The translations under genes were made by a program, and so were the position numbers. Below are positions 1 through 9,262 of a stretch of 64,000 nt of DNA, piece after piece. The stretch's first letter is position 1; each line of letters opens with the position of its first letter. The notes beneath the pieces were generated by a model, which made no database searches, was not told where the DNA came from, and saw nothing but the letters and a program-made list of their open reading frames with translations. The DNA is from Paenibacillus auburnensis (GTDB lineage Bacteria; Bacillota; Bacilli; Paenibacillales; Paenibacillaceae): positions 1,674,001-1,738,000 of the forward strand of contig NZ_CAKMMG010000001.1 of the NCBI RefSeq assembly GCF_927798115.1, read 5' to 3'.

Positions 1-199
1 TGCCGGGTGCGAGATCCAGTTTCAAAGTGACCTCGTTACGGTTAATAGTAATATGTGAATCGTTGACTCCTTCGTAGGATGATACAATCTTTTGGAGCGG
101 CTCCTGCACAACGAACTGGCGATAGGAGTACCAGCCGCCAAAGAGCAGCGCAGCAGACAACAAAGACGTTAAAAGCACAGGCACAAGACGTAATTTCAA
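1..199 (-). CDS. Membrane-anchored protein, N-terminal part only (cut by the left edge)
   Basis: A minus-strand frame stays open from a TTG at 197-199 to the left edge, giving 66 residues. The TTG follows a strong AGGAGG with 7 nt spacing, which decides the start. Residues 3-22 are hydrophobic (LRLVPVLLTSLLSAALLFGG), so it is a signal anchor or signal peptide, followed by WYSYRQF and a soluble stretch that includes SHITINRNEVTLKLDLAPG. I do not recognise the family. It is separated from the ypmB transcription unit by two terminators and so is probably transcribed on its own. Confidence 0.75.
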   Translation of the reverse strand, partial: MKLRLVPVLLTSLLSAALLFGGWYSYRQFVVQEPLQKIVSSYEGVNDSHITINRNEVTLKLDLAPG

Positions 200-414
200 G
201 AAACGTCCTCCTCTCAGATATGGGGCTATAACTATATGAATGCAATAGATAGCGTGTCAAACAGGTTTCCGATTCTGACATGCTCTTTGGCATGTCTTAA
301 TACAAATAGTAGTATATCATATGTGTATATACGATTCCGAATAAAATTGTGAATATATTTAAAATTTTCGATACTAATTTCTGGGTGTTTTATTACTCTT
401 TGCCCCTTTATCGA

Positions 415-455
415 CAAAAAAGACCTGAATGATTAGTTCATTCAGGTCTTTTTTC
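415..455. terminator. Bidirectional intrinsic terminator
   Basis: A perfect 12-bp stem (421-432 with 438-449, AGACCTGAATGA) and a 5-nt loop are flanked by six A on the left and six T on the right. It can therefore stop transcription in either direction. On the minus strand it lies about 35 nt past the stop codon of the interrupted frame at 485-649. Confidence 0.85.
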
Positions 456-484
456 CATTCGTTTGCAAATTCGCGAGAATATTA

Positions 485-649
485 TTATAGCAAGATATTA
501 ATTTTACTAATCATATAAACGGCAAAGTCCTGACTGTCTGTGGTAACCTCATTACCGCCGGATGCTCCGCTATATTCCGCAAGACAAAGGTATGTATTAC
601 TGCTACTAATATATCAATCATATACATCATCGTCTATATCAATCATCAT
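485..649 (-). pseudogene. Possible small-gene remnant with an internal TGA, followed by a terminator
   Basis: One minus-strand frame runs from ATG-ATG at 647-649 for 11 codons to a TGA at 614-616, then stays open for 42 codons to TAA at 485-487. The second part reads like protein, for example LAEYSGASGGNEVTTDSQDF and then AVYMISKINILL. The terminator at 415-455 follows at the distance expected for a gene end. There is no convincing ribosome binding site, and no ATG precedes the second part except one near its end. I do not recognise a family. It may be a decayed gene, the 3' remnant of a longer gene, or chance. Confidence 0.3.
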
Positions 650-661
650 TACACTTTATCA

Positions 662-701
662 GAAAAGAAAACAGCAGGTAAACAGTTGCCTGTCCACCTG
701 C
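662..701 (-). terminator. Terminator of the ypmB transcription unit
   Basis: On the minus strand GCAGGTGGACAG and CTGTTTACCTGC pair over 12 bp with two G-U wobbles around a GCAA tetraloop, followed by TGTTTTCTTTTC. It lies just past the ypmB stop codon. Confidence 0.85.
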
Positions 702-723
702 CGCCCGTTCCTCTTATGATGTC

Positions 724-1242
724 TTATTTGCTTGGCAGACTGTAGCCCTCGCCAATCGCCGTACCATCCGCGAACCGGTAGAACTGGTAATAATACCTGT
801 TGTCCAGCTTGTAAAAGACCTGCCATGCGTATTCACCGTTAAACACACCCGGAAGCAGCCTCTTAATTGCTGCACCCGGTAGCTGAGCGGCTATAATTGC
901 GCGGATCTGCTTCTCCGAGGTTCCCTTAGACAGCTCTTCCGCATAAATATCGTTGGTCCCTCCAGCCGGCTTCCCGTCAAGCGTAAAACGGACCCAGACC
1001 ATAAGCTTCGTCCCGGCACCGTTTTTTCCCGTAAGCACCCAGTAGATCGAGTTTGCATCCCAGACCGATTTCTGCGCTTTAGTGATCTCCGTCAGTCCGG
1101 CACGGGACTTAGCAACTTCCTTGGCTGCATTCCGCTCATTCCACTGGTCCTTCATGATATAGGCATAGAACTGCCCGAGTCCGAACAAAAGGAGCAGCAC
1201 CACGCCAATCCCCAGCGGAAGCCATTTTTTCCTTTTCCTCAA
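724..1242 (-). CDS. ypmB: YpmB-like membrane-anchored protein (DUF5590)
   Basis: 172 residues. The TTG start is preceded by GGGAG at 7 nt. A lysine/arginine-rich N-terminus (RKRKKW) leads into one membrane segment at about residues 8-28, then a soluble PepSY-like domain presumably outside the membrane. Sequence character and position in the dinG neighbourhood match B. subtilis ypmB. In B. subtilis it lies between dinG-ypmA and aspB-asnS; here mtaD and rex sit between dinG and ypmB, and a strong terminator follows, so aspB-asnS are not co-transcribed. The molecular function is unknown. Confidence 0.8.
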   Translation of the reverse strand: MRKRKKWLPLGIGVVLLLLFGLGQFYAYIMKDQWNERNAAKEVAKSRAGLTEITKAQKSVWDANSIYWVLTGKNGAGTKLMVWVRFTLDGKPAGGTNDIYAEELSKGTSEKQIRAIIAAQLPGAAIKRLLPGVFNGEYAWQVFYKLDNRYYYQFYRFADGTAIGEGYSLPSK

Positions 1243-1278
1243 AGTGCAGCTCCCTTTCCTTAAAATAACAACCTGATA

Positions 1279-2580
1279 TTAACGTTTGAGCAGGCTTTCG
1301 AAGGTTTCCTGCGCCTTACGGCGGATTTCTTCCTCATCCAGCGTCAGGCATTTACCGTGCTTTACAACCTGCTGGCCGTTAATCCAGACATGCTCTACAT
1401 CCTTGGCACTTGCCGAATATACGGCATGGGAGAGCAGGTCAGAATGCGGCAGCAAATGAGGCTGGTCAATATCAATTGCGATAAAATCAGCCTTCATGCC
1501 TGCGGCAAGACGCCCAACATTGTTCAGATAGATAGAGGCAGCGCCATATTCTGTCGCCATCAGCAGTGCTTCCGGTGCCGGTACTGCAGTAGGATCTCCG
1601 CTTACACCTTTATGGATTAACGCTGCAAGCCGCATTTCCTCGAACATATCCAGGTTGTTGTTGCTAGCCGCTCCGTCAGTTCCGAGCGAGACCTTCACTT
1701 CGGCTCTGAGCAATTCAGGCACACGGGCAACTCCGCTCGCAAGCTTCAGGTTACTGCCCGGATTATGGGATACGCCAACCTTATAACGGGCCAGAATCTC
1801 AATTTCTTCATCATTCAAATGTACGCCATGGGCAATCAGGGACGGTCTGGTGAACATACCCAGCTTCTCCAGATGGGCCACAGGGCGCAGGCCGTAATCG
1901 GCCACGTTCTGCTCCACCTCATGGCGCGTTTCGGACATATGCGTATGCATCGGCAAATCCAGATCATGGGCTGCCTGCACAAATTTCATGAAAAATTCCG
2001 GCGGACAGGTGTACGGAGCGTGAGGCGAGAGCATTGCCGTAATCCGGCCGTCCGCCTTGCCGTGCCAGTTCTGGGCGAACTCTACGGCTTCGGCAAGCTT
2101 CTGGTTCTGCACATCCTCCGGACATAGACCGATCGCACCGCGCATAAGCACAGCACGTATGCCCGACTTCTCTGTCACCTCTGCAACGCGGTCCATATGA
2201 TCGTACATGTCCAGGAAGGTCGTTGTGCCGCCCTTCAGCATCTCGAGAACAGACAAGGCAGTCCCCCAGTATACATCATCTCCGGTGAATTTCGCTTCCA
2301 TCGGCCACATCTTTTCCTGCAGCCAGCTCTGAAGCACCATATCATCACCATAACCACGCAGAAGCGACATCGCCGCATGGCCATGAGTATTGATCAGACC
2401 CGGCATAAACAGCAGGCGGCTGCCGTCAACGGTCAGGACACCCTCTTCAAAGGCGGGTTTGTCTTCCCCTATGTATGTGATCAGGTCATTTTCTATAGTC
2501 ATATAACCGTTCAGGACGGGTTGCACCGAACCGGGTACGAGAAAGCGTCCATTTTCGATTACTGTCTTATTGCTGCTCAT
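1279..2580 (-). CDS. mtaD: 5-methylthioadenosine / S-adenosylhomocysteine deaminase
   Basis: 433 residues from the ATG at 2580. An upstream in-frame extension to 2652 lacks family similarity, whereas the ATG follows GGAAG at about 9 nt. It is a metal-dependent amidohydrolase of the TrzN/AtzA/MtaD group: NTHGHAAMS carries the HxH metal ligands, HTHMSETRHE the next histidine, and SLGTDGAASNN the catalytic aspartate region. Expected role is deamination of methylthioadenosine or S-adenosylhomocysteine in methionine and purine salvage. Other amidohydrolases of this group have different substrates, so the exact substrate is inferred. The start overlaps the end of rex by 14 nt, implying translational coupling. 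Confidence 0.8.
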   Translation of the reverse strand: MSSNKTVIENGRFLVPGSVQPVLNGYMTIENDLITYIGEDKPAFEEGVLTVDGSRLLFMPGLINTHGHAAMSLLRGYGDDMVLQSWLQEKMWPMEAKFTGDDVYWGTALSVLEMLKGGTTTFLDMYDHMDRVAEVTEKSGIRAVLMRGAIGLCPEDVQNQKLAEAVEFAQNWHGKADGRITAMLSPHAPYTCPPEFFMKFVQAAHDLDLPMHTHMSETRHEVEQNVADYGLRPVAHLEKLGMFTRPSLIAHGVHLNDEEIEILARYKVGVSHNPGSNLKLASGVARVPELLRAEVKVSLGTDGAASNNNLDMFEEMRLAALIHKGVSGDPTAVPAPEALLMATEYGAASIYLNNVGRLAAGMKADFIAIDIDQPHLLPHSDLLSHAVYSASAKDVEHVWINGQQVVKHGKCLTLDEEEIRRKAQETFESLLKR

Positions 2581-3220
2581 CCGTATGCTCTTCCTTTCCA
2601 TCATGCAAATAATAGGCCAGACTCTGCAGATCGGTCGTAAAGTCGGCAGCATGAATGCGAATCGTTGGCGGGGTTTTTAAAATTACCGGCGCAAAATTCA
2701 GGATAGCTTCGATCCCCGATTCCACCAGAATATCAGCTACATTCTGCGCTTCGCTGTCCGGAACGGTGATAATACCAATCCGGATACCCTGCTCACGAAT
2801 CGTCTGGCCCAGCTCTTCCATTGGCTGAACAGTCAGAGAGTTGATCTTCTGTCCCACTTTAGGCGCATAAGAATCAAAGACAGCCGTAATTTTCATTGTA
2901 TCCTTCAGATAGGCGTTATAGTTGGACAAGGCGTGACCGAGGTTACCGGCACCGACCAGAGCCACGTTGATTTGCTGGTCAAGCTTGAGGATATGGCGGA
3001 TTTTCTCGATCAGGTAGGATACATCATATCCAATGCCCTTTCTGCCAAAATCACCGAAATAGGCCAGATCCTTGCGGATCTGAGCCGGGTTGAGATCCAG
3101 CTTCTGCCCCAGCTCCTGAGAGGAAACTGTGGCGATTTCACGTTTCTGGAGATCATTCAGAAAACGCAGGTACACGGGGAGCCTGCGAACAACAGCCTCC
3201 GATATTTTATCCGATTTCAT
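2567..3220 (-). CDS. rex: Redox-sensing transcriptional repressor Rex
   Basis: 217 residues, close to the normal Rex length. The N-terminal winged helix (about 1-80) includes SEAVVRRLPVYLRFL and the recognition segment LNPAQIRKDLAYFGDFGRKG. The Rossmann domain begins at NVALVGAGNLGHAL and binds NAD(H). Rex represses fermentative and respiratory genes when NADH/NAD is low and releases DNA when NADH is high. The start follows AGGAGG. It forms an operon with mtaD. I saw no good Rex operator in front of rex itself; a partial one lies upstream of qcrABC at 21133-21150. Confidence 0.95.
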   Translation of the reverse strand: MKSDKISEAVVRRLPVYLRFLNDLQKREIATVSSQELGQKLDLNPAQIRKDLAYFGDFGRKGIGYDVSYLIEKIRHILKLDQQINVALVGAGNLGHALSNYNAYLKDTMKITAVFDSYAPKVGQKINSLTVQPMEELGQTIREQGIRIGIITVPDSEAQNVADILVESGIEAILNFAPVILKTPPTIRIHAADFTTDLQSLAYYLHDGKEEHTDEQQ

Positions 3221-3388
3221 GTTTTCTCCTCCTAAAATAAAATCACTCTGATGCGTAGCTTATGAAATCCGCAAGGCACGTTCCGGCAGCATAACCGGGA
3301 ACGCGCATGCGGAGACTAGAACATTTATGATCAAACTATCAAAACAAAACTGTACAAGATAATTGCAATTTCCGGTTCCTGAAGGAGA

Positions 3389-6259
3389 TCATTGAATGCT
3401 GGACTCATTGCCGCCTTCAAGCCATTCTTCAATTCTCGGAACCATCTGATCAGTCAGCATATGCTCCATTTTGGGACCCGGAAGAGAATACAGGAAATAC
3501 TTCCCGTAATAAGCTTCGATGACCCTGGTATCATATACAATGACAATTCCCCGATCCTGGGCCGTCCGAACCAGCCGGCCAAACCCCTGCTTGAAACGGA
3601 TAACCGCCTGCGGAACAGACAGTTTCATGAAAGGATTCTTCTTCTGGGCCTGTAACAGCTCGGACTTCGCCTCCGCGAGCGGATGGTTCGGCGGCTGAAA
3701 CGGAAGTCTGACGATCGCCAGGCAAGTCAGTGCCTCTCCGGGTATATCCACACCTTCCCAGAAGCTGCTGGTCCCGAGCAGCACCGAAGCCGAGCTGTCC
3801 TGGAACCGCCGGATCAGCTTGCTGCGGCTGCCTCCCTCCACGCCTTGGCCAAGGACCGTAATATCCTCAGATGCCAGTGCTTCCTTAAGCGGGTCATACA
3901 CCTGACGCAGCATCTTATACGAGGTGAACAGCACAAGCATGCGGCCTTTGGTTGCGACCGCCGTTTCCGCCAGTGAATGCACCAGCTTATCCACAAAGCG
4001 GGCATCACCCACGCTGCCTTTGACGCTGGGGAAATCACGCGGAATAACAAGCAGCGCCTGTTCGCGGTATTTGAACGGCGAAGGCAGCAGTGCTGTCATA
4101 AGACGATCCTGTTCGGCGGCCTCGCTAAGCCCCAGATTATCGATCATGAACTGGAAGGATTTATCAACAGAAAGTGTCGCTGATGTCAGCACAATACTCT
4201 TCTTCTTGTCGAAGAACAGCTCCTTGAGCTGTGTACTGACATCGACCGGAACAGCATACAGCTGCAGCGATTTGCCGCGGTAGTTGCCGCTCCCCTCCAT
4301 CCAATAAACGATATTCTCATCATTTAAACCCATGAAGAAACGGATCTGTTCACGGATTGAGGCTAAATCCTTAAACAAGCCGCCAATATCCGTCACCAGA
4401 CTGTCCGACGAGGACTGGCTTTCAGTATCACGCATCTCGCTGAGCATTTTGTCGCCTCTGCGGATAATATCGCTAAGGCTTAAATTCAGCGTATTTTCTA
4501 ATGTAGCCAGCTCTTCCCAGTCCTTCGGCTTCTTACCGGGATGAAGGCGTGTCACCAGCTGCCCGGCCTCACCCGCCGCTGCGTCACTTCGTTCGGGCAG
4601 GAGGCCAAACAGCTTGTCGCTGAGCGCATCCCAGGTTTCCTTAACCGTCAACAGGTCCGGATAGATCCTGTCGATCACACCGCTCCACTCGGAAGCCTCT
4701 TCGCTGCCGGAGGATTGCAGGGTCTGGCGCAACGCCGGCAGCTGTCCGTTACGACTGTCTTTGTACAGCCGCGTCAGGGTGTGGGCTACCGTGAAATACT
4801 TCATCTGCATGCCAAGATGCTTGCCGGCCACATCCTCCAGATGATGAGCTTCATCAATCACGAGATGTTCGTAAGCAGGAAGCAGCTGATGTCCGGCCTT
4901 CACATCGGCGAACAGCTTGGAATGATTGGTAATGACCACATCAGCAATACCGGCTTCATGCTTGGCCCGGTGGTAATAGCATTTACGGAACCATGGGCAG
5001 GCGCGGCCCAGACAGGAGTCAGTATCACTCGCCACAGTCTCCCAAAAGTCGCCACCACGGCCGTTCAGATTCAACTCCTCGTCATCACCTGATTGGGTCT
5101 GGGTCAGCCACACAATCATTTGTGCCGCAGTGAGGGCTTCTTCTCTGGGGCTTACAAAGTCTTTTTTATTAATTTTGTGTTCAAATTTGCGCAGGCATAA
5201 ATAATGCCCTCTTCCCTTAAAGATCGCAGCTTTGAACGGAAACGGCACCACGCTCGTAAGCAGGGGGATGTCGCGCTCACGCAGCTGATCCTGAAGATTG
5301 ATGGTATGTGTGCTGACCATTACCTTCTGGTCAGTGCGCACGCTCTGATAGATTGCCGGCAAAAGGTAGCCCAGCGATTTACCGGTACCGGTGCCCGCCT
5401 CAATCAGCAGATGCTTCTCCTCCTGAAGAGCCGTCTTCACCTCGCCGATCATAATTTCTTGGGCTTCCCGGCTTTCATATTGCGGCAAAGTATCTTTAAG
5501 GCGCTTGGTTACTTCAGCCATATAGTCTTCAAAGGATATATTCTCCAAAGGATTGCTGGAACCTTCTTCCCGCGGCGGGACAAGCTCAGTCCAGTCTCCT
5601 ACAGCCAGTGCCAGCTGACGATGAAAGGTCAGCTCGCCTTCCGGCTGAAAGGTCTCCATTTCCCGTTCCCGCAGGAGGCCGTCAAAATACCATGCGAGAT
5701 CACTGTCTTCTTCAGCAAACAGCTCAGTCAGCCGCTGAATAGTCAGCAGAGGCAGGCTGTATAGCTCTTCCAGACATTGAAGCAGCACCAGGGCTGTTGC
5801 CAGCGCATCACTGTCCGCCTGATGCGGACGTTCATGGGTAAGCCCGAAATGCGAGCTAACCGCTCCAAGCTGGTAGGTCGTCAGTGACGGAAAGCAAATT
5901 TTGAGAAAATCAATCGTATCGAGAATTCTTCCCTGAAACGGCAAATAGCCGCAGCGATCCAAAGCACTCTGTAAAAAATGAAAATCAAAAGCGACATTAT
6001 GTCCAACAAGCACAACATCATCCAAAAGCGGGACAAGCTCCATCATCATTTCGTCCAGCTCCGGGGCATTCGCTACATCCTCATCGGTTATGCCTGTCAA
6101 GCCCGTAATAAAAGGTGGAATCGGCGTTCCGGGCTTGACATAGGAACCATACACCCGGGAGATGGACCGGTCTTCTTCTATAATGGCAAGGCCAACCTGG
6201 ATGATCTCACCCACGGATTGGGTTCCCGTAGTTTCAAAATCAAGCACGGCAAATTTCAT
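3389..6259 (-). CDS. dinG: DinG-family 3'-5' exonuclease/helicase fusion
   Basis: 956 residues. The N-terminal DnaQ-type exonuclease domain (about 1-170) shows the DEDDh motifs: DFETTG, HNVAFDFHF and HQADSDALAT. A superfamily 2 XPD/DinG-like helicase follows, with Walker A in EAGTGTGKS and Walker B in VIDEAHHLEDV; near the C-terminus GFGRLVRTAQDRG is motif VI. Between motifs I and II four cysteines (HYLCLRK, then CLGRACPWFRKC) could hold the Fe-S cluster typical of XPD/DinG. Expected role is DNA repair or clearing of replication obstacles. It is the usual B. subtilis neighbour of panD; here a TPR gene and a terminator separate them. Confidence 0.92.
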   Translation of the reverse strand: MKFAVLDFETTGTQSVGEIIQVGLAIIEEDRSISRVYGSYVKPGTPIPPFITGLTGITDEDVANAPELDEMMMELVPLLDDVVLVGHNVAFDFHFLQSALDRCGYLPFQGRILDTIDFLKICFPSLTTYQLGAVSSHFGLTHERPHQADSDALATALVLLQCLEELYSLPLLTIQRLTELFAEEDSDLAWYFDGLLREREMETFQPEGELTFHRQLALAVGDWTELVPPREEGSSNPLENISFEDYMAEVTKRLKDTLPQYESREAQEIMIGEVKTALQEEKHLLIEAGTGTGKSLGYLLPAIYQSVRTDQKVMVSTHTINLQDQLRERDIPLLTSVVPFPFKAAIFKGRGHYLCLRKFEHKINKKDFVSPREEALTAAQMIVWLTQTQSGDDEELNLNGRGGDFWETVASDTDSCLGRACPWFRKCYYHRAKHEAGIADVVITNHSKLFADVKAGHQLLPAYEHLVIDEAHHLEDVAGKHLGMQMKYFTVAHTLTRLYKDSRNGQLPALRQTLQSSGSEEASEWSGVIDRIYPDLLTVKETWDALSDKLFGLLPERSDAAAGEAGQLVTRLHPGKKPKDWEELATLENTLNLSLSDIIRRGDKMLSEMRDTESQSSSDSLVTDIGGLFKDLASIREQIRFFMGLNDENIVYWMEGSGNYRGKSLQLYAVPVDVSTQLKELFFDKKKSIVLTSATLSVDKSFQFMIDNLGLSEAAEQDRLMTALLPSPFKYREQALLVIPRDFPSVKGSVGDARFVDKLVHSLAETAVATKGRMLVLFTSYKMLRQVYDPLKEALASEDITVLGQGVEGGSRSKLIRRFQDSSASVLLGTSSFWEGVDIPGEALTCLAIVRLPFQPPNHPLAEAKSELLQAQKKNPFMKLSVPQAVIRFKQGFGRLVRTAQDRGIVIVYDTRVIEAYYGKYFLYSLPGPKMEHMLTDQMVPRIEEWLEGGNESSIQ

Positions 6260-6315
6260 TATAAGTTCTATTCCCTTTCACTTGAGACTCCTTATCAGCA
6301 TAACAGAAGTTACGT

Positions 6316-6357
6316 AAAAAGGCGATGCAAGCCGCTTGTTCAAGTGGGTGCATCGCC
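6316..6357 (-). terminator. Terminator after the TPR gene
   Basis: A long hairpin (6321-6357) pairs GGCGATGCA with TGCATCGCC and continues inward (CCGCTT with AAGTGG). It is followed on the minus strand by TTTTT. Confidence 0.85.
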
Positions 6358-6374
6358 TAAATGAATGGCTATAA

Positions 6375-7013
6375 TTACAACAGCGAAACAAGCTGATTCC
6401 CAAAATGAAGCTTCCCGCCCCGTTTGCGGCAAACCTCCAGATTGACACTCGGCTCCGGCAAAGCGGGATCATGCAGTAAAGAAAGACTGAACAATTCACT
6501 TGCTTCCTTGAAGCGCTCCTGTGAGGCTCTGATGCAGCCCAGAGCATTATAGATCATTGCCTTGAGCTTGCTCTCGCGGATCAGCGCCAGCATATGGTTC
6601 AGATGGCCCCAGGCCGTCTCTCCGTCACCTTCCTGCAAGTAGGCCATAGCCAGATACAGGCGGGCGGCCAGACTGTCCGGATGCTGCTGAATCACTTCTT
6701 TGAACTGCTCAATACATTTGCCGTACATCAGCAGCTTATAATACCCCTGTCCCCTGACAAAAGAGTCCATGGCAAGCTCAGGAGCTTCCTGCTGCACCGC
6801 TTCCTCCGGCTGAACCGGAAAATCAGAATGCTCCCGGAATTGGCTCAATTTCTCGGCAAAGGCCAGCCATTCATCCATCACTTCATCGCTAAGCCTGTGA
6901 AGCATATTGTACTTGCATAACAGATCATTCCGGCGCGCCCCTTCCGCAGAAGGATAGTCCGTGACAATCTCCTGGAGCATCTTGTTCATCTCAGCAAATA
7001 AATGTTGAAACAT
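6375..7013 (-). CDS. TPR-repeat protein of unknown role
   Basis: 212 residues from the ATG at 7013, which is preceded by GGGGG at 8 nt; the in-frame extension to 7076 lacks support. Residues about 85-195 form tetratricopeptide-like helices (YYKLLMYGKCIEQFKEVIQQ, SLAARLYLAMAYLQEGDGE, MIYNALGCIRASQERFKEAS), suggesting a protein-protein interaction scaffold in the cytoplasm. There is no signal peptide or membrane segment. It lies 114 nt downstream of panD and may be read from the pan operon. No enzymatic motif is visible. Confidence 0.75.
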   Translation of the reverse strand: MFQHLFAEMNKMLQEIVTDYPSAEGARRNDLLCKYNMLHRLSDEVMDEWLAFAEKLSQFREHSDFPVQPEEAVQQEAPELAMDSFVRGQGYYKLLMYGKCIEQFKEVIQQHPDSLAARLYLAMAYLQEGDGETAWGHLNHMLALIRESKLKAMIYNALGCIRASQERFKEASELFSLSLLHDPALPEPSVNLEVCRKRGGKLHFGNQLVSLL

Positions 7014-7127
7014 CGGGACATCCCCCTTTACTGAAAATGAAATCAGCCTAAGCTTGCCTGCCTTCATTTTTCGCAAAGTACGGGTACTTCATCCCTGCCA
7101 TTGATTACATGGCTCAAAAACAGCTGC

Positions 7128-7511
7128 TTAAGCGATGGTTGCGTGCACTTCATGATCTACCAGCTTCACCGGCTTGTTGTCGGCATCCACAAAAACTACA
7201 GTCGGCTTATGTCCGGCCAGCTCCTCGGATGACAGCATGGCGTAGGAAATAATAATGACCGTATCTCCGGGCTGCACTAGGCGGGCGGCCGCCCCGTTGA
7301 GACAAATCACTCCGCTGCCCCGCGGTCCCGGAATGACGTAGGTTTCCAGACGCGAGCCGTTGTTGTTGTCCACAATTTGCACTTTTTCGTTTTCAAGCAG
7401 ATCGGCGGCCTCCATCAGGTCCTCATCAATGGTTATGCTGCCCACATAATTCAGATTAGCTTCTGTCACCGTGGCACGGTGAATTTTGGATTTCATCATA
7501 TGTCTAAACAA
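7128..7511 (-). CDS. panD: Aspartate 1-decarboxylase (pyruvoyl-dependent)
   Basis: 127 residues from a TTG at 7509-7511, preceded by AAGGAGG at 9 nt. This gives exactly the length of B. subtilis PanD and an N-terminus [15 protein letters not shown] that aligns with it. The self-cleavage site is Gly24-Ser25 in [11 protein letters not shown]; cleavage makes the pyruvoyl group on Ser25. The enzyme converts L-aspartate to beta-alanine for pantothenate. It overlaps the end of panC by 8 nt, so translation is coupled within panBCD. Confidence 0.95.
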   Translation of the reverse strand: MFRHMMKSKIHRATVTEANLNYVGSITIDEDLMEAADLLENEKVQIVDNNNGSRLETYVIPGPRGSGVICLNGAAARLVQPGDTVIIISYAMLSSEELAGHKPTVVFVDADNKPVKLVDHEVHATIA

Positions 7512-8394
7512 GAGCGTGAGCCTCCTTCGGGATAAATACATTATTATCAATCAGGCGGGTTCTGCCGAACTTCACGGCCAGTGCCATGATGATTTCGCCG
7601 TCAGCATCCGTTAAGAGTGAGCTTCCATCCAGAGTCTCCAGTTCAGGGAAAGTCAGAATTTCCGCATAATCGATCACTGCAAGCGGAGAAGAGGAAATCA
7701 CCGAAACGAGCAGGTTCCGCGCGTCGTCTACGGTACGGACTTTGCCTTCCTCCATGGCTTGGCGTACGCTCTGGAGTGAGCGGGATAGCACTAGTGCCTG
7801 ACTGCGTTCTTGCGCCGACAGGTAGACGTTACGCGAGCTGAGCGCGAGACCGTCATTCTCCCGGACAATCGGACAGGCGATAATTTCCACATTCATGTTC
7901 AGGTCAGAAACCATCCGGCGCAGTACAGCCACCTGCTGGGCATCTTTAAGACCGAAGAAAGCATAGTCCGGCTGCACGATGTTAAACAGCTTGCTGACCA
8001 CAGTGGTCACACCGTCGAAATGTCCAGGACGGGAAGCACCGCAAAGCTGGGTAGTTAGCGAGGATACCGATACTTTCGTGCGGATCGGCTGCGGATACAT
8101 CTCTTCCACACTTGGAATAAATACAATATCTGCGCCTTCGCGTTCCGCAAGCTCCAAATCCCGGACTTCATCGCGGGGGTATGAAGCAAAATCCTCATTG
8201 GGCCCGAACTGCAGCGGATTGACAAAAATGCTCATTACGACCGTGCTGCTCATTTCTCCTGCCCGCCGCAGCAGACTGGCATGTCCTTCATGAAGATATC
8301 CCATTGTTGGCACAAAACCGATGGGAGTATGCCCTCCTTGACGCATATATTCAAGCGCTTCACGCAATTGTGCTACTGTTCTGACTACTCTCAT
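7504..8394 (-). CDS. panC: Pantothenate synthetase
   Basis: 296 residues from the ATG at 8394, which follows AAAGGAG and starts 1 nt after the panB stop; an in-frame extension to 8454 would run into panB. The nucleotidyltransferase motifs are clear: [13 protein letters not shown] (HIGH-type ATP site), [21 protein letters not shown] and SSRNVYLS (KMSKS-type). It condenses D-pantoate with beta-alanine using ATP. All three genes needed to make pantothenate from ketoisovalerate and aspartate, apart from ketopantoate reductase, are together here. Confidence 0.95.
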   Translation of the reverse strand: MRVVRTVAQLREALEYMRQGGHTPIGFVPTMGYLHEGHASLLRRAGEMSSTVVMSIFVNPLQFGPNEDFASYPRDEVRDLELAEREGADIVFIPSVEEMYPQPIRTKVSVSSLTTQLCGASRPGHFDGVTTVVSKLFNIVQPDYAFFGLKDAQQVAVLRRMVSDLNMNVEIIACPIVRENDGLALSSRNVYLSAQERSQALVLSRSLQSVRQAMEEGKVRTVDDARNLLVSVISSSPLAVIDYAEILTFPELETLDGSSLLTDADGEIIMALAVKFGRTRLIDNNVFIPKEAHALV

Positions 8395-8395
8395 C

Positions 8396-9262
8396 TTATT
8401 TCGCTCCTTTTCCGGAAGCACCGTATAAAGATTCCAATACATGCTCATCCGCATTAAAAATATGATTCTCAGAAGGGAAGGAACGCTCCTTCACTTCCTT
8501 AACATAGTTGCTGATTCCTTCACGGATTACGCTGCCCACATCGGCATAGGTTTTGACGAACCGTTTCTCCCGGTAGGGTGAGGCATAACGGAGTATATCA
8601 TGGAATACCAGCACCTGACCGTCGCAATACCGGCCTGCACCGATGCCGATCGTCGGAATGCTGAGCGCCTTCGTAATGGCCTCCGCCACCTCTTCGGTTA
8701 CCAGTTCCAGCACAATCCCGAACGCCCCGGCTGCTTCAAGCGCTTTGGCCTCGTTTATCAGCCTCCGGGCATCCTCTGGATCTTTCCCTTGAATCCGGTA
8801 GCCGCCGATCATGTTGACAGACTGTGGAGTAAGACCGATATGTCCAAGCACAGGCACACCGGCTTTCACCACAGCAGAGACAGTATCACAGATTTCCAGC
8901 CCGCCTTCCATCTTGACGGCTTGAGCCCGGCCCTCCTGCATCAGCCGGCGCACACCGCGCAGAGTCTCATCAACGCTGCCGTGGTAAGTCATAAAAGGCA
9001 TATCCGTTACTATAAAGGTATCCGGTGCCCCCCGGACGACTGATCGTGTATGGTACACCATATCGTCAATCGTTACCGGCAGGGTAGTATCGTAGCCAAG
9101 GACCACATTCCCCAAAGAATCTCCGACCAGGATCAGATCAATCCCTGCCTCTTCAGCTAAACGTGCCGACGGATAGTCATAAGCGGTCAGCATGCTCAAG
9201 GGCACACCGTCCGTTTTCATTTTTTTCATTTTCACAATATTAGTAGCATGTTTTTCAGCCAT
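8396..9262 (-). CDS. panB: 3-methyl-2-oxobutanoate hydroxymethyltransferase
   Basis: 288 residues, first gene of panBCD. Family motifs: MLTAYDYPSARLAEEAGID, ILVGDSLGNVVLGYDTTLPV (metal-binding aspartate), DMPFMTYHGS, VKMEGG and IGIGAGRYCDGQVLV. It transfers a hydroxymethyl group from methylenetetrahydrofolate to ketoisovalerate, giving ketopantoate. The C-terminal extension after about residue 265 (SENHIFNADEHVLESLYG) is normal for Gram-positive PanB. The leader before it is about 260 nt and contains a terminator, so expression is probably attenuated. Confidence 0.95.
   Translation of the reverse strand: MAEKHATNIVKMKKMKTDGVPLSMLTAYDYPSARLAEEAGIDLILVGDSLGNVVLGYDTTLPVTIDDMVYHTRSVVRGAPDTFIVTDMPFMTYHGSVDETLRGVRRLMQEGRAQAVKMEGGLEICDTVSAVVKAGVPVLGHIGLTPQSVNMIGGYRIQGKDPEDARRLINEAKALEAAGAFGIVLELVTEEVAEAITKALSIPTIGIGAGRYCDGQVLVFHDILRYASPYREKRFVKTYADVGSVIREGISNYVKEVKERSFPSENHIFNADEHVLESLYGASGKGAK

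Noticed and set aside
42..293. An 83-residue minus-strand frame at the left edge
   Set aside because: It is in a different frame from the open, RBS-supported frame starting at 199, and reads as Cys/Leu-rich noise.
277..296. GACATGC...GCATGTC hairpin as a terminator or riboswitch in the leader of the left-edge gene
   Set aside because: Only seven base pairs and no T tract on either strand; left unassigned.
3221..3388. Rex operator in front of rex
   Set aside because: No TTGTGA-N6-TCACAA-like palindrome could be found in this gap.
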